From positions 2,356,001 through 2,420,000 of the forward strand of contig BQUP01000001.1 of assembly GCA_022835595.1 (NCBI GenBank): DNA of 64,000 nt. The letters run 5' to 3'. Of the stretch, positions 22,072-31,977 are shown one piece after another. The notes beneath the pieces were generated by a model. It was not told where the DNA came from, made no database searches, and was given only the letters and a program-made list of their open reading frames with translations. Made by a program: the position numbers and the translations under genes. Every line of letters begins with the position of its first letter. Position 1 is the first letter of the stretch. The DNA comes from Cystobasidium ongulense. Its lineage: Eukaryota; Basidiomycota; Cystobasidiomycetes; Cystobasidiales; Cystobasidiaceae.

Positions 22072-24603
22072 ATGGAGACGCGCTGGCTGGGAAAGCGCAC
22101 CTCCAACGCTGCAATGGACCGCAGCAGCAGTCCGAGCGTGGGTCAGCAGCAATCGCGATTCCGGGTACGCCAGCAACAGAGCAGCAGTCGACAGCGACAA
22201 CGACAGCGACAGCAGCAAGACTTGCTCGACTATGACTACATCAAGTCTCGCATCGCGGAGGTGCAGCGTGCTGCCGGAGCCGGGTCCATCGATACCGGTA
22301 TGCCATCGACCGATAACGACGCTTCGTCAGTCCAGAGAGCATCATCCGCTGGAGGATTGCCAGTATCCCACACCGGCATTCATGGAACAATGACTCGAGA
22401 TCCGTCACTCGCCCTACTACTCCCGCTTCTCATTCTACTCTCTACACTCCTCTTCCTCCTCGTCTTTTTCCTCGTATTCCTCATCGTAGTCCGGAAACGG
22501 AGAGGTCGCGGGATTGCTCTCCAAGATCACGAAGGTCCTCTGGACCTGTCAAGGGAGGAGGAGTTTGAAGGTGAAGGTGGTGTAGCAGGTGTTGAAGAGC
22601 GCTGGCTAGAACAACAGGACGAAGCTGTACAGCGAGGGTACGAGCGTGCCAAGCGTGAGTGGCCACATTCATCTTTATCACCGCAATTACCGATCTATCC
22701 TCATCTTACGCTCCTTCATTACAGTCTGGCAACAACAATACCTACCCAACTCAATGGCAACAGACATAACCCTCTCCCAATTCCTTAGCATTCAAGAAAA
22801 AGGAGTATCAGCATGGGCATTCGAACCGGATTACGAATCCAATTCAGGAGCAATAGTTACATCACGCACAGAAATCAACTTTCTAGAAGATGGAATTGGA
22901 ATGACTCCTCAAGAAGGTGGTGCTTGTTGCGTTCAATCCAATTTACCTTTACCTAGATTGAACGAGGTCTACTATTTTGAATGCAAGTTCTTTGAGAAAC
23001 CGGATAGCACAAACGTCGCTATCGGTTTGACTACGAAACCTTACCCTAGTTTTAGAATGCCTGGTGAGTTCTCTCAGCGATAGTTTCAAGTTTTCCTACC
23101 TTTCGTGGCGCTGATTCATTTTTCAACACAGGCTGGAATCGATATTCAGTCGGGTACCATAGTGCAGATGGCTTCAAGAGTCATAACTATCCATTTACAG
23201 CGCAATCCTACGGCCCTCCATTAGCAGAAGGAGATGTTCTAGGCGTGGGATATCGACCTCGAACCGGAGCAGTTTTCTTTACACGAAATGGAAAGAAGTT
23301 GGAAGATGCCTATGTTGGCTTAACGAAGCATAATTTATTTCCAACCGTAGCTGCAGATGGGGCTGCTACTATTCACGTCAATCTAGGTCAAGCTGGATTC
23401 GTATTTATCGAAGCAAACGTTAAGAAATGGGGTTTGGCTCCTATGATCGGTACTCTTGCGCCTCCTCCTGCATATGGAAGTGAAGGTGGTAGTATATTGC
23501 TTGAGACTGCTACGGGGCCACAAGTACCTGTTGGGCCTTTCCAAGCTCCATCACAGAGTTCAATAGTAGTGGAAAACAACCCGACACAATCAAGTAGAAC
23601 TCATCAACGACAACCTAGTAATGAAGCGCTAGCTGTAGCTGCATTACAGCAACCACCAGATCAATCTGAACATTCAACTCGCTCTTCAAGGCATAGAAGA
23701 GGTGTCCCGAGCTCTACAGCTCCTATACGACCATCTCCTCTACGAACTTCCATGACCCGGCAAAGGACATCATCTTACACTTCATCTTCGGCATCAAGTC
23801 CAGTCAGTATGCGTGGGAATATGACAGGGAATAATTCCGCTTCCCCACCTCCAAATGAAGGTGAGGAAGGCGACACTGTTTCAACGCATTACAACGGCGG
23901 AAATGGAACAGGTGAACAGGAAGACGACGATAATGACGATTTACCTCATAACCCTCCAACTCCAGGACGACTTGATATATCACTACGGGCCATGTCTCCT
24001 TTCTCACGGCGTGCCGAAATTGAATCTCGCCAAGAACAACAATCATCAACGTCGCAACAGCAGCAAGATAGCAATACTGCACACTCTCCTACATCCTCGA
24101 CACCTCCTTATCACCTTTCTACTGGCATACCTACAATCCGTCAACCAGGCGATGTCTCACCTCCTTCCTACCAGCTTATAGATTCGAATCAATACCCTGC
24201 GGGAGTAGCAGAGGCTATGCTAGAAGCTATGCCTGAGGACCAATTCAATGCTCTCTTCTCACAAGCTGCAGTCTCACATAACAACAATCAACAACGCAGT
24301 CAGAGCAATAATAGCAATACCAGATGGTCAATATTACGCCCGCAAAGTATTCCAGGAGCAAGTCATTCAAATGATCAAATACCTCATCCTACATCATCTT
24401 CAAGTTCTTCCGTCTTGCTACATAATTATGAAAATAGATTGACACAACCAGGTGATGTGGAGAATCAGTATAACAATCATGATCAGGAAGATCGAGATGA
24501 ACATGGCACGATGGGCTTGGGTCTGGGACTTGGTCGTTTGTTCGGTAGTATCTGGGGCGCCGGAGCTGGTTCGAGTCCAAACCAACAACAACAACAATCC
24601 TAG
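22072..24603 (+). CDS. SSH4: SSH4/EAR1-like SPRY-domain adaptor for Rsp5 ubiquitin ligase
   Basis: A 797-residue single-pass membrane protein. A polyQ-rich N-terminus leads to a strongly hydrophobic segment (LALLLPLLILLSTLLFLLVF, near residues 110-138), then a SPRY domain (GVSAWAFEPDYES, EVYYFECKFFEKP, NVAIGLTTKPYPSFRMPGWN, YHSADGFKSHNYPFTAQSYG, VGYRPRTGAVFFTRNGKKLE). Two PY motifs follow, PPAY just after the SPRY domain and PPSY further on, as expected for binding WW domains of the Nedd4-type ligase Rsp5. SSH4 and EAR1 help sort membrane permeases into the vacuolar pathway. The long Gln/Ser/Asn-rich tail is probably disordered. Introns are 22655-22724 and 23064-23131. The start METRWLG is the first in-frame ATG; MDRSSSPS at 22114 is an alternative. 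Confidence 0.88.
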
Positions 24604-25358
24604 AGACTTTCCTTCACGTTCATTCCATTAGTCCATTTATCAACGATATCTTCTATGTAACAAATAACCAGAACTATTTGAGCGAAGCTTGCTCAATTTG
24701 TTTAATGCAGTGTTCCCGTTAGTCTTGAGTTGTTGGACTAGACATATGTAGCAAATTGCTTTCTCTCTATTCCCACTTTAGTGCGCTCGTGTCTATACTG
24801 ATGCTCTATGAGTTTAGAGGGTCTACAACAGCTGTGCTCTGGCGATGTGTGACTGCAGCAGTTTGCAAATGGCACGAGTCAATGACCTGAACAAGCTCAA
24901 AGACCGTTGTCTCTATTCAGTACCGCGGTCAGTTTGAGTTAAAAAGAGTCGTCTCGCTGCCCGAGCGGACGACAACCAACTAGTTGCTAACTATGTTTAC
25001 TTCGTTATTTCAATCCGAAGCCGGAAAATTTGGCAGAATAGGATACACATTCGATTTACGGTGATACTGAAGAGAAAGAAGTTACTGATCATTTCTTGAG
25101 CATTCCCTGAACAAGTGAGGTTTAAGAATTGTGATTGTGAATGGAGCCATCTAGTTCACAGGGAAAACGAAAGTCAAAGCCATTGTGTTTTTGTGCCAAA
25201 ATGAAGGCTATCCGCTGGGAATGAAACTGCGGTGAGAACGAAGCTATAAAAGATTCGGGGAGCTCTCGATGTGTGGTACACGTCATGGTAGCCATAATGG
25301 AAATGAAAGATCCGTTGAAACAAGCCAGTAACCATTGATTTAAAGCTAAAATTCCGTT
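24604..25358. other. Intergenic between convergent SSH4 and PAP1 genes
   Basis: A 755-nt tail-to-tail gap, long for two converging fungal genes. It has no ORF over 60 codons. I saw no tRNA, repeat or hairpin of note; it probably holds two 3' UTRs. Confidence 0.6.
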
Positions 25359-28015
25359 CTAATTGAGATTGGGTGAAGGTGTCTGTTTGACTTGCCCATT
25401 ATTAGCAGTCGTTCCCCCGGCAGTAGCAAGATAATCTTGATATAGCTTCATGGTCATTTCGTCCGTCTGAATTGCCTTTGCTATCCGATCTCTTGCATGA
25501 TCTTTGCAAGTAGCTTTCATCTGCATATCATTGCAGAGGCCGTCAATATCGCACGGGCCACTGCGGGGAATCGCATGCATTTGGCTCTCAAAATTCGCCT
25601 TGTCTTGTTGTACCTGATCCCTCATTACATGTTGAATGAGGGGGTGTGTATACGGTACATCGTAAGGCAACCAGTTAGGTGTGCCGTTCGCACTCGATGC
25701 TCCCGTTGACGACGAGGCAGTATTGAGCGAAGTTTGCGGTGAAGGGTGGGTTGACACAGGAGACGTGCTGTTCGATAAGCTCGACAACGTCGGAAGAGAT
25801 GAGCTGCTGTTACTCTCTTGACCGTGATTACCAGGCATTTGGAACAGGTTACTCGGCGACTGTGTCATTCCAGGCGGTGAAGCGACCAAGAAATCGCTGA
25901 AGTCGAGCGTGTCAGAGCGCTTGTTATGTCCAGTTGACATATTGGTATTCGCGTTGTTATTGCCCGAAATGAATGAACCAAAGTTGAATTCGTTGCCAGA
26001 GTTATTTCCCCCACCCAAATTGGCCAAAAGCGGATCGCGATAGTTCATCGAGTCGAAGACCCCACTAGGCGTACTGACATTCTCGAACCCGGATCCGCTG
26101 TAGGCATTACTGAACCCTGCTGGTCCAGCATTGTTGGTTGGTAGACTTCCATTGCCGTAAGAGTTCAGACCCATGACCGGATACAAGCTTTGAATACTGT
26201 CCCCGCTTTGTGCTTTTGCCTTGTTATTATTGCCAAAGAGCACTTGTCCGTTGTTTGGCGTGCTAGGTTGAGCGTCCGAAGGGTCTGATCCACCGCTCGT
26301 CGAAGATGCGCAAGTTTCGGGTGAGTCTGCACTGCTGCTATGCGGTGCAGTAGTCCTACTCTGGGAACTGCTGTTCTGGCGTTGCGTTTGGTAGGTGCCA
26401 TTATTGCTGTTTACCGCTGGCGACCCACTGCCCGAAGCATTTGCAAATGGGAATATATTGCTATCCGAGTTTTGGGTGGTATTATAGGGTGCAGTATTGC
26501 TGCTATTGACGTACTGCGAAAAAGAGTTCTGAGCAGATGTATTACCATCAAGGGACGGCGAGAAAGCATTTTGGAACAAGGAGAAGAAGGTGTTGTTCGT
26601 ATCGGTAGCATTCTGCTGTTGTGCTTGCTGATTTTGTAGTATATCGAATGTGGAGCTATTATTTTGGTTCAGGCTGTTCCATAGTGACGCAAAACCGTTA
26701 TCGGCAGGTTGCTCAGCCAAGTTTGTGACAGAGGGAGGGACGGCTTGAGGTAGTTCTGTTCCGAACGCGGACGAGTTCCAGTTATTGATCCAATCGTCCA
26801 GACTACCTGTGGACAATGAATTGTTGGAGTTGATTGGCGGCGACGGATTGATCATGGTGAACGGCGTTTGGGAAGACTGAGTAGGGGGTGGAGCGGACGA
26901 GAGTAAGGAAAGGATATCGGTATTGGAGAATGATGAGTTGCCTTTTTCTTCTGAAGGTGGCTGAAGAGAGGAGCTGTTGAATGCGGGTGCCGAAGTCTGA
27001 GCTGGAGCGGACGGAATGGTAAAGGTAAAATCGGACTGAGGCGCCGAAGTAGAGCGTAGCTTTGCATTCTCTTCTTGCAGCCTACTTATTAGCTCCTTAA
27101 GATCTGCAAAAGGAAATCACAGAATAGACGGTAGTAGTAGTGCGACGATCGCGAGGATTCGGAGGATGGGATAGCAAGATCATAGCCGTCAGTTGAGGCC
27201 AGCAAGCAGGGCAGTCTCTGAATACGCACTCTGGTTCTCAGATACAGTATTCTCGTGGTTGCGTTGTAGTTCAGATACCTTATCCTCGAGATCCTTGACT
27301 ACCCTTTCTTTTCGTTCCCTGAAGGCTCGCTGAGCATTTCGGTTCTGGATGAGCCGATGCATGCAGGGTCCAGGTGAAACGGGGCAGCGAGATCAGAGTC
27401 AGCTACTGATGTACAGTATGTTGATATCTTTGCATCTAGGGCATGCGCAGGCAGCTTGTGGTGTCTGCATTCGGTTTTGTAAAGCTGCCAAAACGCTCTG
27501 CCCCAGATTACTAAGTGGTGCGAAATCGAGGCGACTGACCTGCTCTTTGCGCTTATCCGAGGTCGAGTTCTTGGAAGACCGGCCTTTGGAGCCCGCTAGT
27601 CCATCCGCTTCTGGTGATTCGCCTGTGGATATACTCGTATTGGTCTTTGTCCGCAGCCGTGTGCGGTATCTCGTCCACTCACGTTCGCTGCTGCCCTCTT
27701 TGGCATGGGAGTGCGTCGCTTGATCGATGCTCCTCGAGGCACCATGCTTCCTATCCTTGATGGCTGCAGCCGTGTCTACCTCACCTGCTGTGGATGGACT
27801 TTTGCGCTTGTTGGCACTGCTGTCTGCGTTGGCAGTGCTGCTGCTTGCGCTCCCGCCAGGCTGCTGTGTAGCGAGGAACTCCTGCAGGCGAGCGAGGTAG
27901 TTCTGCGAGGTCTTGACATCGAAGACTGGATTCGCCCAACTGCAAGGGTACATGTGTTAGTGTAGGCAACCACGGAGTCCGACTCTGTCTGTCCTTACTT
28001 GATGTTCTGCGACAT
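25359..28015 (-). CDS. PAP1: Pap1/Yap1-type AP-1 bZIP transcription factor
   Basis: A 738-residue redox-type bZIP regulator. The basic region KRKEQNRNAQRAFRERKER carries the Pap1/Yap1-specific NxxAQxxFR pattern and runs into a zipper (DLEDKVSELQRNHENTVSEN, LKELISRLQEENAKLR). The C-terminus has the cysteine-rich domain CDIDGLCNDMQMKATC (about residues 675-690) that overlaps the nuclear export signal in this family; oxidation there retains the factor in the nucleus and turns on antioxidant and efflux genes. The Asn/Ser-rich middle is probably activation sequence. Introns: 27940-27998, 27623-27682 (60 nt, stop-free, poor branch site), 27345-27539 and 27104-27229. The short first exon encodes MSQNI. 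An in-frame upstream ATG at 28261 would add 82 Arg-rich residues but looks like leader sequence. Confidence 0.9.
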
Positions 28016-28464
28016 GGTGATAATTAAGTTGTCCAAATACGGCGAACTGCCTGCAACGTGTAGATGAAGGAGCTGATGCCCCCAAAGTCGGGAGAGAGAG
28101 AGAGAGCTAGAGAGCTGTGTAACCTGTCTGTTCAAAGCTGTAGTCTGTCTATGTGTAGTCCTTCTCCTCGCTCTTGCTCTTCTGTCTCCAGTTGGTCGTA
28201 TCGCAAGCCTTCGGCGCTGTCTCTGCTCGTTCGGCGTTGCGGCGTGGAGAGTGCCAGACACACACCAGACGGAATGGATGAAAGATGATGCAGCAGTGCT
28301 ATAGTATCACCATGCAGCTCAATACTGGGCATCCGAGTCACAGCTCGACTCGCTTCTCTCGCTTGCTCTCTCTCGGCACGACAGCTCTGTCTTTCGCCAC
28401 TGGCCGACTGCTGAGTCATGTGGATAATATACATGTGTTTCTTGCACGAAAGAAGAGCATTGAT
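28016..28464. other. Intergenic, PAP1 leader and promoter
   Basis: This minus-strand region upstream of the PAP1 start codon contains a GA microsatellite and a frame open back to an upstream ATG at 28261. It also receives the end of the methyltransferase transcript. Confidence 0.6.
28092..28106. repeat. GA dinucleotide microsatellite
   Basis: Seven GA units plus a terminal G, followed by a further short GAGAG. It lies about 80 nt upstream of the PAP1 start codon and would be a CT-rich tract in the PAP1 leader or core promoter. Confidence 0.85.
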
Positions 28465-29482
28465 TCACTGCTCAATAGTCGCTACAAATCTAAGACGAAC
28501 ATACATCACGCTCCATTGGCCCTCACTATTATCAAAAGACTTGCCGATATCTGACATGGCTCGGGTATCCAACTCGCTCCGCTTTACTACTTCTTGCAGT
28601 ATTGCTCTGGATTCCTCGTCGCCGTAGCTTGACAAGAACGAATGCCTTGCAAACGTCTCCAGCCAGCCGTACAGATCCGTCTTGAGATGCGTGATACGAG
28701 GGTTCAGGGTGATGTGTTCGATATGAAAGCCTTTTGACTCGAGTAGCTGAAAAGACGGCTATCTCAGTCTTCAGCTTACTCGATAGTCCTATTTCGAGCT
28801 TACCTGCCTATACTCAGTGTCCGTAGGGAAGAACCAAGGATCCAAGGGAGCAGGATCAATCCCTCTCTCCTTCATAACCTGATGAAGGTGGGATCTGACG
28901 CCCGTAACATTGAGGAAACCGCCAAATTCTCCAACGAAGCGGGGTAGTCCTCCGAAAGTTGTTTCTTCCTTGGTCTTCTTCAATGCTCGCTTGACACCAT
29001 CTAGTACTCCCGCTGGGTCACGCTTGCACCAATGCAGAGTCGCGTTAGTGAAAACAGCATCGAAGGAGTGTTCAGATGCCTGGTCAGGGGGGAATTGTAG
29101 GTTCTGTGCATCTGCCTGGAAGACCTTTCCCTTCAAATTTGGGAAAGTTGCAGCCTTCTCCAGCTGTATAATGTCACCAAGCGAGTCAGTCTGGTTTTTG
29201 GCGCGATATACCTAACCGAAGATCACGTGTAAATGAGCGATGAGCGGCACCTACCATTCCAGCATTACTATCTGTTCCGATAACGCGCCCATTCTCACCA
29301 ACGAGGTCCGCTAGTTGATCAGTCAAATATCCATCCCCGCACCCTATGTCGAGCAGGCGTTCTCCAGGTTGTAGGGCTAGTAACGACAAGATAGGCGCAA
29401 TGTTCTTGTCCGAATAGTTAAAGGTACCATGCTTGCCATAGAGATCAGCCTTGTGAGTTGTGAGGTTCGCAGAGTAGGCCAT
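28465..29482 (-). CDS. SAM-dependent methyltransferase (class I)
   Basis: A 289-residue class I methyltransferase. SAM-binding motif I is RLLDIGCGDGYLTDQLADL (residues 42-60), followed by VIGTDSNAGML, VFQADAQNLQFP and FDAVFTNATLHWCK (motif IV/post-I region). The layout resembles trans-aconitate methyltransferase and related small-molecule methyltransferases, but the substrate cannot be read. Introns: 29164-29254 and 28747-28803. The start at 29482 is the first ATG before the conserved region. The C-terminal exon ends with a typical strand (WSVMYVRLRFVA). A 5S rRNA gene begins about 200 nt upstream on the other strand. Confidence 0.85.
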
Positions 29483-29689
29483 CTTGTACTTGTGTGTAAA
29501 CAGAGGATACCAACAGGTTTACATGCTTTGCTGTACATTTCGTTGGTCTATATGCTGGCCCAACTCATTCCGTCTCGCCCGAAGACGTGTGGCGGCAGGC
29601 GGATGACCCGGAGTAAGTGAACTGCCACTGCAGGGTTCCAAACCCACCTACAGGAACACAACATATATTTCGTTTCAAGCATAACTTTC

Positions 29690-29807
29690 ATCTACGGCCA
29701 TACCAAGCAAAAAGCACTGCATCCCGTCCGATCTGCAAAGTTAAGCTGCTTAGGGCCTCGTCAGTACTATGGTGGGGGACCACATGGGAATCCGAGTTGC
29801 CGTATAT
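29690..29807 (+). rRNA. 5S ribosomal RNA, dispersed copy
   Basis: About 118 nt with the conserved 5S core: GCATCCCGTCCGATCTGC, AAGTTAAGCTGCTTAGGGCC, GTCAGTACTATGGTGGGGGA and ACCACATGGGAATCC, in the basidiomycete style. The ends ATCTACGGC and GCCGTATAT pair as helix I with a single mismatch, which sets the boundaries. The AAGTTAAGC segment corresponds to the internal promoter A-box region bound by TFIIIA. It stands alone between protein genes rather than in an rDNA unit, so it belongs to a dispersed 5S set. It looks intact; expression cannot be judged from sequence. Confidence 0.9.
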
Positions 29808-29808
29808 C

Positions 29809-29812
29809 TTTT
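29809..29812 (+). terminator. RNA polymerase III T-run terminator for 5S
   Basis: A TTTT run begins two bases after the 3' end of the 5S gene, the usual signal for Pol III termination. More T-runs follow at 29819-29822 and 29827-29830. Confidence 0.65.
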
Positions 29813-30046
29813 GCTGCATTTTGCCATTTTAGTGCTCGTTTTGGATACATGCTGCGAGCAGACTAGTTAGTGACTGAGGAGATTATCTGCGAAAGACATT
29901 ACGCGCAGGGGCGGTAGTTGTTAGTTTTTGATTTCACCTTTTTCCCCTTCCTCGTGAGATTCATTACTATGCACGACGACAACAGCGGTGGATTCGGGTG
30001 CAGGTCCCAAGCGCAAAAGCTATTGGAAAAGTCAACTGAACAGACC

Positions 30047-30080
30047 GCAGTGTTCATGAAATAAACCACATGAACACTGC
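30047..30080. repeat. Perfect 12-bp inverted repeat (hairpin) just past a stop codon
   Basis: GCAGTGTTCATG (30047-30058) and CATGAACACTGC (30069-30080) are perfect inverted copies around a 10-nt AT-rich loop. On the minus strand the stem begins 4 nt after the TGA of the unrecognised gene, so it would form a stem-loop at the start of that 3' UTR. Confidence 0.85.
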
Positions 30081-30084
30081 AACC

Positions 30085-31672
30085 TCAAGCTAGATCAAAA
30101 GGCCGTGGCACGACAGCCACGGGTACGACCTTACATACGGGAATTAGCGCGAGTGTCTACTACATGACGCAAAGTACTTACCCATGTAGCAGCTAGAACG
30201 ACACCTTTGCCTTTGTTCTGCGCCGAGATAGCCTTCCACTCCATATCGATGTAAAAAGATATATATCGCACGAACTGTCGAAATACAACATCAGACGTTT
30301 CAACCAAAGGTGGGCCCCGCAAGGACATACTGGAGCTATTTCAGGCACTCCACCTGTCACAGCGAGCGCTTGCAAGAAAGTGAACAGGGTCCTGCTATAA
30401 GTGTCAGCTTCTGCGACGATTCTTTCGCGGAATTCAGACTGCTCACCCTGCCACTGAACGTGCATTGCCCAGGTAGGTGAGAGAAGGAGGAGGTAGAACA
30501 AGCTCGTATCCCCACCAGTAGACTAGGATCGACATCCTATCGCACGGTGGTGAAATTAAGCCTTCGTGCGACCCAGAAGCTTCAATAAGTCGCCCGGTGA
30601 CGCCGGCTAGCGCTGAAAATGTGCCTGTCGAGCTGAAGACTTGACCGAGGATCTTGCCCGGGGTAGGCACACCATCTCCAGCGACGGCAGATAAGGCCTG
30701 GAATTTGCCAGTGAAGAGATCGGCGCCGCTTATTTGCTTTGTATGCCCTTTCGGCGACACTGTTGCCTCAGCCGACGAAGGACTGACAGTTGCCTCGTCT
30801 GTAAAAGGTGATTTACTATCGTCTGCTTGACAACTGAGTGCCTCGGCGTCCATACACTCTAGACATGCTGCTCTTGTCTTGAAGTTTGGGTGTATGCCAT
30901 CGCCTTCGGCACTTCCTGCATCTACGGGGATCTTTTTGAGATCTCTGATAATTTGAGGTGCCTTCTTCGGGTCTGCGAGAGAGTCTACGAGGAGAAGCGA
31001 GAGTTAGCACATACTTCGGACCATAGAACCGATACTGTACTAACATTTCAGCTTCTTCACATCTTTCGACGACACGTCGGGAAGGGTGTTGCTGTATTGG
31101 GGTGAAGTTGCATTGGAGGTCGTGGATAAGTTGGTAGTGGTCAGGCAGATTGTATCCAGACCTGTAATAAGCTGAAGGACAGTCTGAGCCTCTTTGGACT
31201 CCTTCTTGTGTTTCTTGCGAGCCGTCTTGGAAGGTGGATGTGGCGTGACTTCCTTATCTTTTTGCGCAGTAGCTGCCTTTGCCTGTTCTTTATCTTTGCC
31301 CGACCTGACAAACGGCACCTTCAAGCTCCAGCTCTGCAGGCCCAATCTTTTGCTTGCACGATCCCGCTCTTGATGAGCAGGCGGATCCGAGGAGTACGAG
31401 CTCTTGCTGCCGGCGACTGGTTCAGGCGCGTCTGTATTGTCGCTGGCTAGACGAGCATGGCGGCTAGACTGAGTAGGGACAGCTAGCGATTGTGCATCGC
31501 GATAGTATGCGCCATCATCCGAAGACGACGATGAGAGGATGTCGGATTGAGCAGACGAAGCCCTTCTGAACTGTGGGACGGCTGGACTGAGGCGGTCACC
31601 GTCCTTTTGCGAGAGCAGAGTCGCGTATGCTTTGGGCGGGGAGCGCGAGCGAAGACCTGACCAAGCTGGCAT
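30085..31672 (-). CDS. Unrecognised protein with disordered N-terminus and conserved-looking C-terminal domain
   Basis: I do not recognise this 454-residue protein. The first about 200 residues are Ser/Lys-rich and probably disordered (MPAWSGLRSRSPPKAYATLL at the start). From there on it reads like a folded helical protein: VLQLITGLDTI, LADPKKAPQIIRDLKKIPVD, MSILVYWWGYELVLPPPSL, TLFTFLQALAVTGGVPEIAP, FVRYISFYIDMEWKAISAQN and KGVVLAATWVVPVAVVPRPF. There is no signal peptide. Introns: 30985-31044, 30392-30446, 30275-30330 and 30130-30181; the last uses an AAG acceptor and is the least certain. With these the frame closes at TGA 30085-30087. The same frame stays open for 61 further codons. Confidence 0.75.
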
Positions 31673-31977
31673 GGTTGATGGTGACAGTGATGGTTATACA
31701 GCAAGATTAGCAGCACATCAAGGTGGCATAGTAGCAACGCTTTGGTCGCTTTGGATCCGCGCGTCAACAAAGACAGGAGGCCCGGTCGCGTCCAGTCCAG
31801 AAATGTTAGGAGACGGAATCTTTTACTTCTTCGAATCAATTTCATTGGGCTTTCTCAAATAATTATATAATTACTAACACACCTGCAGTGCTCTATTGTC
31901 TTTCTGTTCTGTTCTAGTCTCTTCCTCTCCGTCCTCATATTCGTCCCGACCTCCTGCATGAATTCTCCGGGCGACCT
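31673..31977. other. Intergenic, tandem minus-strand genes
   Basis: Promoter of the unrecognised gene at 30085-31672 and 3' end of the 5'-nucleotidase gene. No further gene or repeat is evident. Confidence 0.6.

Larger units (their letters stand above)
29483..30084. other. Intergenic region holding a 5S rRNA gene and a hairpin
   Basis: Besides the 5S gene (29690-29807, plus strand) and an inverted repeat at 30047-30080, the rest shows no gene. It serves as promoter of the methyltransferase and 3' end of the unrecognised gene at 30085. Confidence 0.6.

Noticed and set aside
21549-22393. Overlapping ORFs of about 160 codons before the SSH4 gene
   Set aside because: Arg/Ser-rich composition, mutual overlap and lack of similarity indicate chance frames in a GC-rich leader.
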